Under the pieces are notes generated by a model. It was not told the DNA's origin. It did not search any database and saw only the letters and a list, made by a program, of their open reading frames with translations. A stretch of DNA of 64,000 nucleotides. Source: Dromiciops gliroides. Its lineage: Eukaryota > Chordata > Mammalia > Microbiotheria > Microbiotheriidae. The translations under genes were made by a program, and so were the position numbers. The stretch spans positions 93,095,659-93,159,658 of the forward strand of contig NC_057862.1 of the NCBI RefSeq assembly GCF_019393635.1, in the 5' to 3' direction. Below, piece after piece: positions 35,899 to 49,600 of this stretch (within the stretch, counting starts at the first letter, position 1; each line of letters begins with the position of its first letter).

Positions 35899-35929
35899 GG
35901 TTATTTGTATATAGGAGTGTTAAACATAG

Positions 35930-36120
35930 AATCTTAGACCTGAAAATTACCTTTGGTAATTTTCAATTTAATTCAATTTAATTGAAGTTTTTCATTTTAA
36001 GTAGGAGCATTGAGTCTGAGAAGTTCAGTGACTTATCCAAGGTGATTCATTTAGTAAATGGCTGAGCCAAGATTAGAAATCATGTTGCCTGACATCAATA
36101 CAGTGCTTTTCCCACAATCC
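35930..36120 (-). repeat. MIR-type fragment
   Basis: Antisense MIR, decayed (GAGCATTGAGTCTGAGAAGT, GACTTATCCAAGGTGATTCA). Confidence 0.55.
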
Positions 36121-37089
36121 CATCCCAACCCATGAGACTTTCGAGGAATGATTTCTAATGTTCATATGTAAAATAGAAGGTGCCAAGTACAGCACTAATG
36201 AAGACTTTGGAAATACCCATTAGGATGAAGGATTCACATTAAGAATGTTCTCCTTTTTCTAAATGTCTTCATGGATGGTGAATGTAAATAATGGGAAAGG
36301 GAAAGAGAGAGCAACATAAACAAATAACAATTCCAGTTATGATGTGCAAAAGTACATATGCCTATGCTCTTCCAAAGGAAGTGACATTTAGAGTTTATAA
36401 AACCTCTAGAGAGCACCAGTTAGTGGGAAGTATTTTCACTGCAAACAATTCCGTCTATTTTAATGTTAAGTATCCTTTATTCCTGGACACCACCCAGAGA
36501 CAATGGAAAGAAAGAGAGACCTGGGCATCCAGGCAGAAAACAGGCCTTGTACCGCAGCCAAAATGAATTTAGAATTCTTGTGCAATACAATGTTAAGGCA
36601 AGAGTGTTGAGTAGAAATGTGTAATGAACTCCAAGTGGCTGCTTTTCAAATCTCAAGAGCTGAAACTGACTTGATGCTGAATGCTGCTACTGCTTCCACT
36701 CCTCGAGCATTCAAGTGACTATGTCACCAAAGAATAACAATGAGAAAGACACAAAGACCACCACTTCAGCATAGCGTTCAGTGATGGAGACTGGCCAAGT
36801 ATATTAGGGTCAATCGCACCACTCCCCCCCACCAAGCACTTTGTGACAGATTTTGTAAAAAACAATCTTCACAAAAGCTTCAGGTGAAATAGGGGGAAAA
36901 ATGACTTTAATGAATCTTAATAAATTTCACATTGTTTATGTTAAAGTGATTTTAATCTAAAAGCCTGTCGGGCAACTTGTATGGATATTACTCTAGGAAA
37001 AAAGATACTGTAGTGATTATTAATGAAAATTTCCACCAGGAATAGTATGATCAGAAATATTAATGAATTACATCATATCACATGTTGAA
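36121..37089. other. no recognisable feature
   Basis: Unique AT-rich sequence, no gene recognised. A frame at 36291-36566 has no familiar domain. Confidence 0.45.
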
Positions 37090-37300
37090 TATATATTGAT
37101 AATAATGCCTCTTATCTCATTGGATTCTTACAATAAGTCTGTGAACTAGATATCATTATCTCCATTTTTTCAAAACAGGAAACAGGTGAAGAAAATTGTC
37201 TTGTCCAAGACTCTTATAGCTAGTTAGTGATACAACCAGAACAAGAATACAGGTTCCGGATTTCCAGTCTAATGTTCATTCCACGATACCACACACTATT
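37090..37300 (-). repeat. MIR-type fragment
   Basis: Antisense MIR: AGATATCATTATCTCCATTT, CTTGTCCAAGACTCTTATAG, and CATTCCACGATACC at the end. Confidence 0.65.
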
Positions 37301-37504
37301 GTCTCTAGATTGGAACTGGTCAGCTTAGACTCTTAAAACTTGCTACTGTAATAAGACCAAGGTTGTAGGCTCAGTCCCCAGAATAAGTAGTGCCCTTAAC
37401 TTCAAAACTGTATGCCTTAAGTTAACAAGGAAATTAGGCAAGATATAAATGGACCAGCACAGGTGCATTATTTCTATTATAGGAGTAACTCTGAATGTTT
37501 TTTT

Positions 37505-39005
37505 TTTTGGTGAGTCAGTAAATATTTATTAAATGCCTACTATGTGTTAGGCACTATGTTAAGCAAGGTGGGGGGAGGGCTGTACAAAGAAAGGCAAAAA
37601 CAGTTCCTGCTCTCAAGAAGCTCACAGTGTAATGAAGGAGACAACATGCAAACAATTGTGTACAAACAAGCTATATATGGGATAAATTGGAAATAATCAA
37701 CAGAGGGAAGGCACTAGCATTAAGGGAGATTGGGAAAGGCTTCCTCTAGAAAGTGGGATTCTGCCTGGGACTTGAAAGATACCCAGGAAGGTAGGAGGCA
37801 GAGATGAAGAAGGAGTTCATTCCAAGAATGAAGGATAGCCAGTGAAAATGCCTAGAGTTAAGGTGTCGTGTTCAAGCACCAGTAGGTAAGTCAGTGCTGT
37901 TGGATTGAAGAGTATGGGAGGGTGAGGGTGGTAGCAACAAGGGAAGAGGTAAGAAGACTGGACAGGTTATGAAGAGCTTTCAACACCAAATAGAGGATTC
38001 TCTACTGGATCCTGAAGGTGATAGGGAGCAAGGGGAATTTATTGTTTGGGGGATGGTGTGTTACACAGTCACACCTGTGCTTTAGAAAGATCACGTTGAC
38101 AAGTGAGTGGAGGAAGGACTGAGGTGGGGAGATTTGTGACAGGCAGAACAACCAGCTGGCTATTGCACTAGTTCATGGATGAGCTTATAAGGGCCTACAT
38201 CAGAGTGGTGGCAGTGGCCGTAGAGAAAGAGGCATATACAAAAAAAGTTATAAAGGTAGAAATGACAGGATTTAACACCTGATTGGATATGTGGGTAGGG
38301 ATGTGCGAGAGAGAATGAAAGGTCAAAGATGACCCCTGGATTGTAAGCCTGGGTGACTGGGAGGCTGATGGCATCCTCAACAACAAGAAGAAAATTAGAA
38401 GTGGGAGAGAGTTTGAGGAGATGAGTTTTGCCTTGGATATATTGAATTTAAAATGCTTATGTGACATCCAGCTTGAGATGTCCAAAAGGCATTTGATGGT
38501 GTAAGATCAGATGTCACCAGAATGGTTAGGACTGCATAAGTAGATTGAGAATCATCAGCATGCAATAATGATTAAATCTATGGGAGCTGGTGAGATCACC
38601 AAACAAAATAAGAAGAGGAAAAGGAATAAGAGAAGAGACACTCAGTGTTAGTGGGTGTGATGTGGATGAAGATCCAGTAAAGGAGACTGAGAAGAAGCTG
38701 TGAGAGGGGGTAAAAGAACAAGGACAGAGAAAACCTAGTAAGACTAGAGTATGGGGGGGGCAGTTAGGTGGCGCAGTGGATAAAGCACTGGCCCTGGATT
38801 CAGGAGAGCCTGAGTTCAAATCTGACCTCAGACACTTGACAATTACTAGCTGTGTGACCCTGGGCAAGTCACTTAACCCTCATTGCCCCACAAAAAAAAA
38901 AGGGAAAAAAAAGAATAGAGTATGAAGGAGAAGAAGGTGACCAACTGTGTCAAAGGCTTCAGAGAAGTTAAGAAGGATGAGGAAATCAGATTTGGCAGTA
39001 CATCA
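37505..39005 (-). mobile_element. L2-type LINE, 1.3 kb, including RT catalytic region
   Basis: The longest L2 here. From low to high coordinate it reads 3' terminus (TATTTATTAAATGCCTACTA), 3' UTR, ORF2 C-terminus and RT palm. On the minus strand 38620-38525 gives GDLTSSHRFNHYCMLMILN, in place of the GDL...HCYADDTQ catalytic stretch of intact L2 reverse transcriptases; the frame is broken around the catalytic aspartates. 38925-39005 continues the element on the other side of a SINE. The rest is decayed. Confidence 0.78.
38754..38915 (+). mobile_element. A-tailed tRNA-derived SINE, subtype B, inside L2
   Basis: Complete copy with tail CCCTCATTGCCCCAC and A-rich end. The duplication TAGAGTATG is at 38745-38753 and 38916-38924. 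Confidence 0.92.
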
Positions 39006-39019
39006 AATAATACAGCCTG

Positions 39020-39905
39020 ACCTACAGTGGAAAATTCTCACTGCTTCCATTTTATTTCCAGAATAAATGCATCCTCCTCAGTTTGATATTTTAAAGCTCT
39101 TCACAATCTATTCACCTTTCCAATTTTATTGCATATTACTACTCTCCATTCACCATGTTTCAGCAAAGCTGATCTATTTGCTGTTCCTTAAGCTCAGCAT
39201 TCTATTTCCCACTCTGTGTGTTTATTTAGTCTTCCCTCCATCCTGATGCCTGGAATGTTCTATTCTCCTCCCCCCCCCTTAGAATTCTTCCTTTCCTTTA
39301 AGGTTTAGTTAATTGCTATCTCCTTTGGAAAGTCTTTCTGATCTGTCTAGTGGTTAGTGCTCTATCCCTCCTCAATTTATCACATGCATATTTGTCTGTT
39401 TACATATTTGATCTCCCCCAGGAAAATGTAAGCTTGCTGAGGAGAGGGATTTTGTTTGTTTTTGTATTCCCAGATACTGGTATGGTGCCTAGAACATAGG
39501 CAGTGCTTAGTAGATACTGGTTGGATTAGAGTAATTTAATTACTCTACCCAGAATTCTCCTTTGTGCATTCATGTAACCTCCTCCCAATGTCTTCCATAT
39601 CTGCATTTCTTGAAAGCCTGCTTCTTCATTAAGGCCTAGCTCATATACACTTCCTTTATGAAGTCTTCCCTGATCTCTGCCAGCTGAAAATGATCTCTTC
39701 CTGCTCAATTTTTCCTAAAGAACTTGGTGTAGATTTTTTTTTGTCCCTATCACATTTTACCTTGTATTATTCTTATTTGTGCCTATTTGAATATATGTCA
39801 TATTCCCCAGTAGAGTTTCTTGAAGACATGGACTGTGGCACTATCCATATTTTCACCCCCAGCACCATGCCTAGTAGATATGCAATAAATCTTTGTTGAA
39901 TTGAA
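39020..39905 (+). mobile_element. two L2-type LINE 3' ends in tandem
   Basis: First copy 39020-39535 (CAAAGCTGATCTATTTGCTG, GTAAGCTTGCTGAGGAGAGG, ATACTGGTATGGTGCCTAGA). Second copy 39540-39905 (CCTTTATGAAGTCTTCCCTG, CTTGAAGACATGGACTGTGG, CAATAAATCTTTGTTGAATT). Both are sense, head to tail. Confidence 0.7.
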
Positions 39906-40595
39906 TGGATCAAAGGACATTGTATAATCATCAATAGTGTTAACAATAATAGTGAGGTAATTGCAACAAAAGATTAGATTATCATTCTGTTTTTCACTAT
40001 GTAGAAACATGAGCAAGACATTTTTCCCAAAACACAAGAATCATATCATTCCAAACTTCCACATTCAGAATACATTCAATTCACAAAATGCACTGCAGCT
40101 TTTCTATAACACAATCCATTCCACCATGGAATTCAGCATGTCAAGTCTGCCTCTAACTAAATCCAAAGGGGTTTATTACCAGAATTACCAAAAGGATCTC
40201 CTTATGACAGCCTCACTGACTGCAAGGGCTCATGGAATGAATCCAAAGGAAAGTGATAAAGCCGGGCTCTCCGGTAGATTCATTCTTTGCTCCATGAGGT
40301 GCCACAGTCATGCAATTAGATTTTTCTTTCAATAGTCCTTTCTTCTAGGTGTAATAGCAAATGTGCCTCATTTGCATCTTGTCCTATTTTAAAGGGCCTT
40401 TTTAAATTGTTGGTATTACTTGCTTACTACCAAAGAAAACTTTCTGGACACCTGATCGGGTTGTTTGCTTTGAAGGAACAAGGTTATTTCTACTTCTTAA
40501 GTATTCAAGATAATATCCTTCTAATGCCCTTTGAAGAGGCTGTGATGGGCCACAGTGGTCAAACTGTCATCTCAGGGAAAGTATTTCTTTCTAAA
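39906..40595. other. no recognisable feature
   Basis: Unique DNA. A 124-codon frame (39961-40335) shows no recognisable domain or gene signal. Confidence 0.45.
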
Positions 40596-40599
40596 AGAA

Positions 40600-40930
40600 A
40601 AATAGTTCACATTTGCACAGTGATTTACACATCTCATTTGAGCTTTACAAGTATTCATACATTTGGGTACTGCAAATACTATCATCTCTATTTTACAGAT
40701 GGAGAAACTGAAGCCCAGATTGGTTAAGTCACAGCTCAAGGTCATAGAGTTAGCTTAGTAAATGATACAACCTGGACATGAACAAACCAAAGCTTTTCTT
40801 ACTGGATCATGCTACCACCTCTTTTCTTAAGACTTTGATGATAATAATAGTCTACATTTTATGTAGTGCTATTTTATGGTCTGAAAGACATTGTTCTCAT
40901 AACAACCCTTTGGAGGAGGTAGACCATGGT
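40600..40930 (-). repeat. two MIR-type fragments
   Basis: 40600-40800 (TTTTACAGATGGAGAAACTG) and 40830-40930 (CATAACAACCCTTTGGAGGA) are antisense MIR. Confidence 0.7.
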
Positions 40931-40949
40931 GCATAATAATGTGAATTTT

Positions 40950-41085
40950 CTTTTTTTTTAATAATAAACATTTTTATTTATAGTTTTGAGCTCCAAATTT
41001 TATCCTTCCTTCCCTCCCCTAGCCCCTCCCTGAGCCGGTAAGCAATCAGATATGGGCCATACACGTGTAATTATCAATTAAGAGA
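40950..41085 (-). mobile_element. L1 LINE 3' UTR fragment
   Basis: T-run followed by AGTTTTGAGCTCCAAATTTT, then a pyrimidine-rich stretch, and GTAAGCAATCAGATATGGGC. This is the antisense 3' terminus also seen at 7985 and 2205. Confidence 0.75.
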
Positions 41086-41204
41086 TACTATCCAATTCAG
41101 AACTAAGTCTGTCTCAGGGTTGCAGAAACCAGAAGAGACAGTTGAATAATTTATATACCCTTGGGCATGTATAATGATTAGCAACTCTAAAAGAAAATCC
41201 AGAA

Positions 41205-41390
41205 GGCAAGCAGTGTGGTATAGTGGAAAGAGCATTGTGTGAGAAGACCCGGATTCAAGGGATAGTATTCTTACTACCTTTACAACCTGGGGCAAGCCAT
41301 TTCACCACTATTGGTTTCTGTTTCTTCATCTGTAAAATAAGAAAACTGGACTAGATTTTCATCTATGGTCTTTTGCAGCTCTAAATTATA
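41205..41390 (+). repeat. MIR-type core-SINE
   Basis: Plus-strand MIR: GCAGTGTGGTATAGTGGAAAG, TTCTTCATCTGTAAAATAAG, GGACTAGATTTTCATCTATG. Confidence 0.72.
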
Positions 41391-41689
41391 TTAAAACAAC
41401 TTTGTTTAAAAGTTCTACTTGTTAATAAAAGATAGATGACCACATTAAGGTTATTTCTTTATAGGGATAGGTTGAACTCGACTGCCTCAGAAGTTCTTTT
41501 CAAATCCAAATGCCTCTGATTCTATGATTATTAACTTGAGCAAAATGATAAACTGCTCGAAGGCCAGGACTAAGTCTTCTCCAAACCTTAATTTGTATTC
41601 CTCTGACAATGTTGGACACATCAAAGTACTCAGTAGAGATGCTAGTCTTTTAATTCTTTGAAATGACCCTTCAAACATATGCACATGCA

Positions 41690-41755
41690 TAAAGATATAT
41701 ATGTATACATATTTGTGTGTACATGTATGTGTATACACGTATGTATGCATATAGT
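41690..41755. repeat. TATG/TACG-type microsatellite
   Basis: Alternating TATATATG, TGTACATG and GTATACACGTATG units. Confidence 0.75.
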
Positions 41756-41919
41756 ATTAGGGAATAAGTTAAAGTCTAAAGTCTTCTGAATTTCTAGCCC
41801 ATTGGTTGACTTCTGGGTTAGAGGACTCTAATGCTATTTTAGCTACTCCAAAAGTTTGGGGTAAGCATATATATCAGTACAGCATCATCCTCTTTATTCA
41901 TATAAGTAGTAATATTACA

Positions 41920-42780
41920 ATCATCAAACATTTATTAAGGACATACTATCTGACAGACATGCTGAGCACTGGTGGCAAAAGGACAGAAACAAACAGCTAT
42001 TGACCATAAAAAGCTTATGTTCTATGGGGGGGGGGGGAATGAAATGTACTTATATAATTAGATATAAAACAGGTACAAAGTAAACACAAGGTGATTTCTT
42101 TTTTCGTAGGAAGAGTACTAGCATCTGGACCAGGGGTCGTCAGGAAAAACCTCATGTAGGAGGGAGAACTTGAGGCTTGAAGGAAGCATGGGAGTCTAAA
42201 AAGTTTGTGCGAGGAGGCTGGGCATTCAAGGGAACCTCATGTGCCTGAGTCAGGTGAGAGGAGGTAACAACGTGGCTGCTCCTGCCACCCTTACTACTAT
42301 TATTTGTTACTACTACCATGACCATGCCTCCTCCTTTTATTCCATGCTTCCAGCCTCTGTACCTTCGTAATGCTGCTCTTTATTTTCTGGAATGTCTTCA
42401 GCTCAAATGTAATCTCTTCCATAGGACCTTCCTTGATCTTTCCAATCCATAGCAATTGGAAATCTATTTTAATTGCACTTTTTATGTAATACTTAAGGTG
42501 AATTTATAATATATTATGCCATATTGTAATTATTTGAATGCTATATCACCACTACTAGAGCTTTATCTACCTCATCTAATCTATTAGCATAATATACTCG
42601 TCTGACTCCTATGTACTTAGAATATTTTGTTTTGTATTATGGCTTTCTATCCCTGCTAGGTCATAATCTTCTTGAGGGAAGGGACCATTCTTATTTCTCT
42701 TTTCCCCTCCCCTAATACCTAGTATGAAGCATTACATATATTAAACCCTTATTTAATATTTATTGAATGAATAATATTTT
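41920..42780. mobile_element. opposed L2-type LINE 3' ends
   Basis: 41920-42245 is antisense L2 (CATTTATTAAGGACATACTA, with a 12-base G-run near 42027). 42345-42780 is sense L2 (CTTCTTGAGGGAAGGGACCA, AATATTTATTGAATGAATAA). The two 5' ends face each other. Confidence 0.65.
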
Positions 42781-45700
42781 GAACCAAACATTTACATTTT
42801 GTGTATTTTTACTATTGGCACAAAAAACAGCATTGATTATTGTCCTCTAATATTCATTCCTGTAGATGTAGCAAGATCTGAAAATATTATATATACATTA
42901 ACATATTATATAAAAAAGTAACAGTCTCAGAACTTCGCAAAAACATTCAAGATCAATTCTTCAATCAGAGGAATGACAAAAGAGAGAAAAGAAGCCAACC
43001 CAGTTCTAGAGACTCCCATGTTAATAGGGAGAGAACTGGTCCTATGGTTTCAGTGATAGAAGGACCTCACAGATGAGGAAACTCCTGATACAGATCAACT
43101 CCTTCTCTGTAATTTATAGTCTTAGGGATTTGCCCAGGGCACTGATACTTTAAACAATTTACTCTAGTTCACACAACTAATATGTGTTTTAAAGAAAGTC
43201 TTCCTGACTGAGGCCATCTCCCTATTAATTACACCATATTGCCTCTCTTCCATGCTAATAGAAAGAGGAAAACCAATAGTATTTCCATTCTGCCTTTGTT
43301 TCATTTCACACACTTCTTCATACCTACACTGATATCAATGTTATGTTTTAGATAAAAATAAGCAAGCCTGAAAGATTATATGTTAATATGGAACATTATT
43401 ATACTTTTCCCCCATTGATTTTTTTTCCTTTTGAAAGTCATCAAAATATGTGAATACTACCAAAAACATATCTGTACTGGAGATCTCTGGTATGTGAGGG
43501 GAACATTCATTAATTAGAGGCTGCTCCCTTCATCTATGAGAAGTCAATGGGAGTTTAGGCAGTGAAGAAACAATGAGCCTTAGCCAGAAATCTGAAAATA
43601 CTCTTGTACAGAGACGTAGATCTCGTTCAGACATCATGAGGCTCTAGGTGAGAGAGATGCCACTAAGTTGTGGGGATTCTATCAAGGATGCAAGGCAAGA
43701 ACAGCATGGTCACTGAAAAGGTAAGAATTAGTTCTTTTTTGTCAAACAAGTCTTGAGATTTTATCAGCCTAAAAATGTTTTCCTGGCCTGTCCTCCTTTT
43801 TAAGAGGAACCCAAGCAGTAATGTAGTCAATAAATCAGCATTCTTTACTATTTGCCCCAAGCAGGTGGATGAGTTGGTTGTGTATTAGCTTGTGCATCAA
43901 AAATGCAGCTTGATCCAAACCACATAATTAAAGGAGAAGGCTCAATAATATCCCTGAAAAAGAAGGCTATTGTATCCAATTTGAGATGCTCAGGCAGCCT
44001 ATAGAACAAATAGGATCGACTCTTCCAAAACACTGGTTAAAATTATATAGTAAACAGTTATTATATTAGAGACCAAAGAGGATACACAGTGAGGGGAGAT
44101 TACAGTTGCCTGGTTTCTCCTCTAGCTAACAGACAAGGCTGCTGCTCCAGAAAGTTTCTAGAAGGGGTTAGTTTGCTAAGAAAGTTCAGCCAGCCATACC
44201 CAAACCAAAAAAAGTACTTGAAGTGAGAGACTTCAAATTTAGAACCCAATGAGTCTCTCAGTTCTGTTTGCTACTCACCTCTTTCTGATTCCTGAAAACA
44301 GAGTCAGTCTCCACATTCCACCTGTTTCTATCAAGGAAAGCAGGCTGTGAGTCTCTCAGCTCTATTCACAGAGCTAGTTTCCGAGGTCCGGACAGTTACT
44401 TGTTTCACTAAAGCAAAGCTGAAAAGCAATCAGAATAAACCTCAGGGCTTGATTCCAGAAGCACAAGGTCCAAACCATACAGCTCAGGGCTCTTTAAAGC
44501 CCTGAGATAGCACTGATATTTATGAGATCAATATGTGTGCTGTTCAGAAGGGCGACATCACACACACTCACAAACATTCACAAAGTGGGCTTCTGTTGTC
44601 AGGATGAAATGAGGCAAGTCAGAGGAACTGGTTTGCTTCCAGGCATCTCTAACCTCATGATTCAGCCCTCTCCAAGTCCCCAGGAACTTCAATGACTCTG
44701 CTGCTTCCTTTGCATGTATTTACCTCTGTCTGATGAAGTATGTTTTACGATTGTACCTATCAGAGACTGTAACTTGACATTTTTTTGAGCTTCCCTTGAT
44801 TTATCTTGCAGAATATTGATTTTGGCTACAGGCATGTTGCTTTGACTAATAGCCAGTCCCCAAAGCACAAGCTAAAATAACTGCCTTTAAATTTAATTCT
44901 CATCTAAAATACCTGCCAAGACATATGCATATTTTGCAGAATTTCCATCAAGCTAGTAAGTTCCAGATATTTTTCAGACACTTGACGGGAACTTTGAACA
45001 AGAAACAGGGAAAATACCCTTATACAAATAAGAGATGCAAGAGATCGTGGTAAGACCCCACACAGAATAAACTGCATTATTCTATTTGGTTGTAATGATA
45101 TAGGAGGTCTTATTTTTTTTAATTTTAAACTTTTATAGTCATATTACAATATTATTCCTGAGAACTTGGAGTGCAATATTTTGTGAATTTCATACCATGT
45201 CTACTAAATATTATCATTGCTGTTTGAAGACAGAAACTAAAATATAGAAAGTTTTTTGTCAAATATCATAGGGTAAGTCAGTGGTAGATCTGGACTTAGA
45301 ACCTGGGAATCCTGACTGATTTGAGGATTTTGATCACTCGATATTGTATCCATCTATCAGGGTCCTAGGAACACTAGATCATTTGGCATCACTGCCATTT
45401 GTAATGTCTTTGGAAATCTCTCTCTCCCACTCTAAGTTCCTTGCCTATATTTATGTAACTGAAACTACTTTTGAGGTCCCATAAAGATGAAAATTTTGAT
45501 TATGAATCTGTAATATGTCATATCTGTTTGTTGAAGCACAGCTAAATTCTACTTCATTCTCATGAAAATTATATACAAAACATGGTTGCCAACTTGGACT
45601 GAAAACTTTGATTTGATTGGCTGGCAAGAACTTTAGAACAATTGAATAAATTCATAGAAAGCTACTCAACAGAGGTTCAATAACCTTTTTTTATGAGAGT

Positions 45701-46340
45701 ATCTCACTGTTTCTAAAAATACATGTATGATTTATTATATGTATATAATTTAAATATTATATATGTTTGTACACATACACAGGCATATATTTCCTCCACA
45801 TATTCTCATTTCAGCAATCCCTAGTACTTTCTGGAAGTATTTTTTTAAAAAAGAATTAACCAAAGATGCATCAAAATAGGATTCTCTAAGTTTTAAATAT
45901 ATGTTGCTCTTCATTTGAGTGCTTTTGCCTTATTCCCCAATTTCTGCATGGTCCTACAGAAACTTTGAGCATCCAGACATGTCACCCACAGTGTACTCTG
46001 CACATGCATACAAACACGGTCACATGGTTTATTCTGCATTATCCTCCCCCACACCATTTTAAAAGAAAAATTTTAGTTTCCTGAATAGAACTTTGAATGT
46101 CTTAACTGATATGATTTCATTATAAACATGATAACACTAACTCCTATATACCTGTATTTGCTCATGTGGCAAAGACATCATTTGAAAAGTGAGCAATCAC
46201 AGGAAATGGAAGCATGCTTTAGAGACAAAGGCAAGAGCAATCCTAGCGTTTAGTTTGGAGCTGGGTTAAATGCCACATTTAAAGGTACATTATGACATGC
46301 TTTCATTTTCATAACACCTCTGTTAGCCAAGGATGTTATT
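42781..46340. other. repeat-poor interval, no gene recognised
   Basis: Apart from a weak MIR-like block at about 43030-43240 I recognise no repeat family and no exon. Frames are short. One run near 44100-44560 is less AT-rich than its surroundings. Confidence 0.45.
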
Positions 46341-46410
46341 TAATTCAAAGGACATTTATCCAGCTCCTACTTTGAAAAATAACAACAACAACAATAATAT
46401 TTATATCTAC

Positions 46411-46660
46411 TGCCCTTGAGAGGCTGCTTGGTCTAGCAGATGGAGAGCCAACCTTGGAGTCAAGAAGACCTACATTTAAATCCTGCCTCTGATTTATATG
46501 AGTTGTGTGACCATGGGCAAGTCATTTAACCCAATGCCCCAGGCAATTCTCCAAAATTACAAGGTACAGATGAGTTGCAGATCTATATGAGTGAAGGAAA
46601 TTTCCATAATGAGAGTATTCCACACCAATGAAATCACGAATTCAGAGACCTCTCACCCCA
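46411..46660 (+). repeat. core-SINE (MIR/THER-like) with marsupial-type tail
   Basis: Head GGTCTAGCAGATGGAGAGCC, GTTGTGTGACCATGGGCAAG and tail TGAAGGAAATTTCCATAATG...CAATGAAATCACGAATTC, the same tail as at 17430, 51655 and 58300. Confidence 0.7.
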
Positions 46661-49600
46661 ACCCACCAAAAGAAAATAAATACCCATATGATTTATAAAG
46701 TAATTGATATATGCAAGATACATTCAATTCCACTAAATAAGTATGATCAACTTGGTTAAATTATAAGTAGCAGCAGCAGGAGGGATTAGATGTAGACACA
46801 GATCCACTAAAATAATTCATTTTAGAGAGATTCCCTACAGGATCCATTACCTACATTAGGTAATGGGATTTGGATGATGTCAGGTTTTTAAAAAAAGGAA
46901 AGGAAAGGAATCCTCAAGACCTACATTAATGTTTGATTTTTTTTAGAAAGAAAAGTATATATTAAGAAAAAATGACAATCTCCTTCTCAACTCCATATAC
47001 ATTTGTTAAGAATATCACATATGCTTAAAGGAGCTATTTTGCCTAAAGTCTAATTGACTAGGTATGTTTTTAAATGTCTCTCAAATAAACCCCTATTAAC
47101 GAAAAAAATCTTTATTTAATTGGTGGCTCTTATGGATGAAATCGGAATTTTCCAGGAAACTCATAAAAATCTCTTTGCTCACCTCTTTATATCTCTTAAT
47201 CTTCCTAAAGACTGCTTCCCTGGTTCAATAGTAAATGTTATTCCTTGTATTCAAAGATCATCAAAACTACTTTTTGTAGAGCAATCGATTTTTTTCCCCT
47301 TAAGATATGACTCCTGATACTTATTTAAATATCCTAACACCTGATTGTGTAAAAAGTGCAAATGACAGGCATTTGCAGATAATAGCTATGTAAACAGATG
47401 CTGATGAGATGCTGATTTTTTTATAGTTTTCAATTATTTTCCTGTAAAGTTATTTTTTTTAAATCATATTACCTCTATCCATCTGAAACAATAATGTTAG
47501 CTTTACCTAACTCAAAAATTATGTTTAGGAGAGAAATTTATTTTTTAAAAAACCTTTCTTCCAAATATACATATAATAAATGTCTATAGAAAATATATCT
47601 ACAAATGGTTACTATACATCCATATATGTATAGTATACATAATACACTAAATATGGAAATATATTTATTCTCATACACAATAAATAAGATTTCTAAGGCC
47701 ACCTTATAAAATAGAGGGCTGAATATTTCTTTAATAAATATAATTGCCCTCCTTTATGCCAAATAATATTCTCTCCTTCAGTGTTGAAATGTCAGTATTT
47801 ATTTATCACATAGGATGTTGATCACATTTTACAAATATGGCTTTTCTATTTGGTAAAAATGTACAACTCCAGGGCTTTTTCTGGTTAAGCAGCCTTATTA
47901 AAGGGAAAATCTTTTTTTTCCCTTCTTCTTAAATCAAATTGCTCTCCTGAACATCATTTTGGGTTAGGTAGGGCTAACGCTGTTTCAGATGGAAAGAAGC
48001 AGCACAATAGGGTTATTTTTTAAAAACTTTACATTCAAACCATTGAGAAATATCATAAAGTGTGACTCATCACATCTGCATCAAGTTATGAAAAAAGTAA
48101 GGCTCGTTAACCTGCTGTTTGAAAACCAGAACACTTTTATCAGTTCCTATAATTGCTCACCCCTTATTCACTGCTCAACACTGAAGGGTTCTTTGCCTCC
48201 TAAGATCCCACTAATTGCTGACAGATTTGATTTCTCTGGGACAGCAGGAGTCCTGTTTCTGGCCTTTACATCAAGTAATTGCTTTATTTTTCTCCCTCTG
48301 CTCTAAAAAACGGAATTCCCTTCTCCCCTGCTTGAACCTCTTTAATGGTTTCTTTCTCTGTTATTAAATCCTTGCCATTTAAATCACATTTAGAGATGTT
48401 TTGAATAACTGATTCCAATTACCAAGGCTCTTACCAAGAAGCAGCTGAAAACGCAAGTCATTACTTGCCCACAGACAAGCAACTACACCTTGCAGCAAAG
48501 TCTCTGGTGAACTGTATTGTATTTCTCCTCAGTAAGGTGCAATTTATACTCACAGGAGGCTGATATTCAACAAATATACAGCTGCCGGAGTTCGCCTACC
48601 CTATCATTTGTGCATAATAGATATTAGATTTTATATTTATTTTATAAATAGCACAATTCCTTAAAGAAACCATTCTTTTCTTCCTGTACTGGATGAGTTA
48701 GGCCACTTAAAACAACAGTAGAGATGAGCAGTTGACCGATAGATGACCTATGTTTGGCCACTCTTCAAAGATCTCATAAAAAAAAAAATGGCGGTCCAGA
48801 ACAGAACATGACAACGGATCTCACATTCTTGTCAAGTTGAAAGATGAGACTTGAGCTTTGACATATCATAGTTTCTTCCTTTCAGAGTTAGACTTTTTAA
48901 AGTACAACTTCTTTTTATTTTATAATCCGTTATTTACCACACTGCTAATTATCAAAGGTTAAAAAAATTTGGTGAGATCACATGAAGAATTTTGCCATCA
49001 TTAATATGATCATACCAACAATGCCCTCATATTATTCATTGTTTTTAAAGGTTCCATTTCTCAGACATGGAACATGTAAAAATAAGCAATGAAACCTTTC
49101 CTTTGATAAACTGAACATTGTAGCTATCATCTTTTTTTTCTAGTGATATATATATATATATATATAAATTAAATGTTATTATTTAAAAGTAAAGCATTTC
49201 AGGTAGGATTTCCCTTCTAATGAAAAGCATTTCCATAAACTAGGCATATTTTCTACATTTTCAGGGTTTTTTTAAGTTTATGTACCAAATAGCCAATTAA
49301 TGGTATAAACACATGCATAGTGTTGGTTTTTAATAGTTCATCATGTACTACTGATGTGGCTGGGTTTCATAACTACCAGATATAACTATAATTAATGCAC
49401 ACAAAAACATGCATTCAAAGCTAATTTTTCTAACTTTATTAACTACCTATTTCAATTATGGCTGAGGCTAAAGAAGGTTGTTACTAATTGTAAACTCTAG
49501 ATCATTAGAAAATTTGAATTGTCTCTTCCTTTATATGTGACATTCAAATGTTCAAAAAATAGCATATATTAAGATATGGTCCGAAATGTAGTTAATATCA

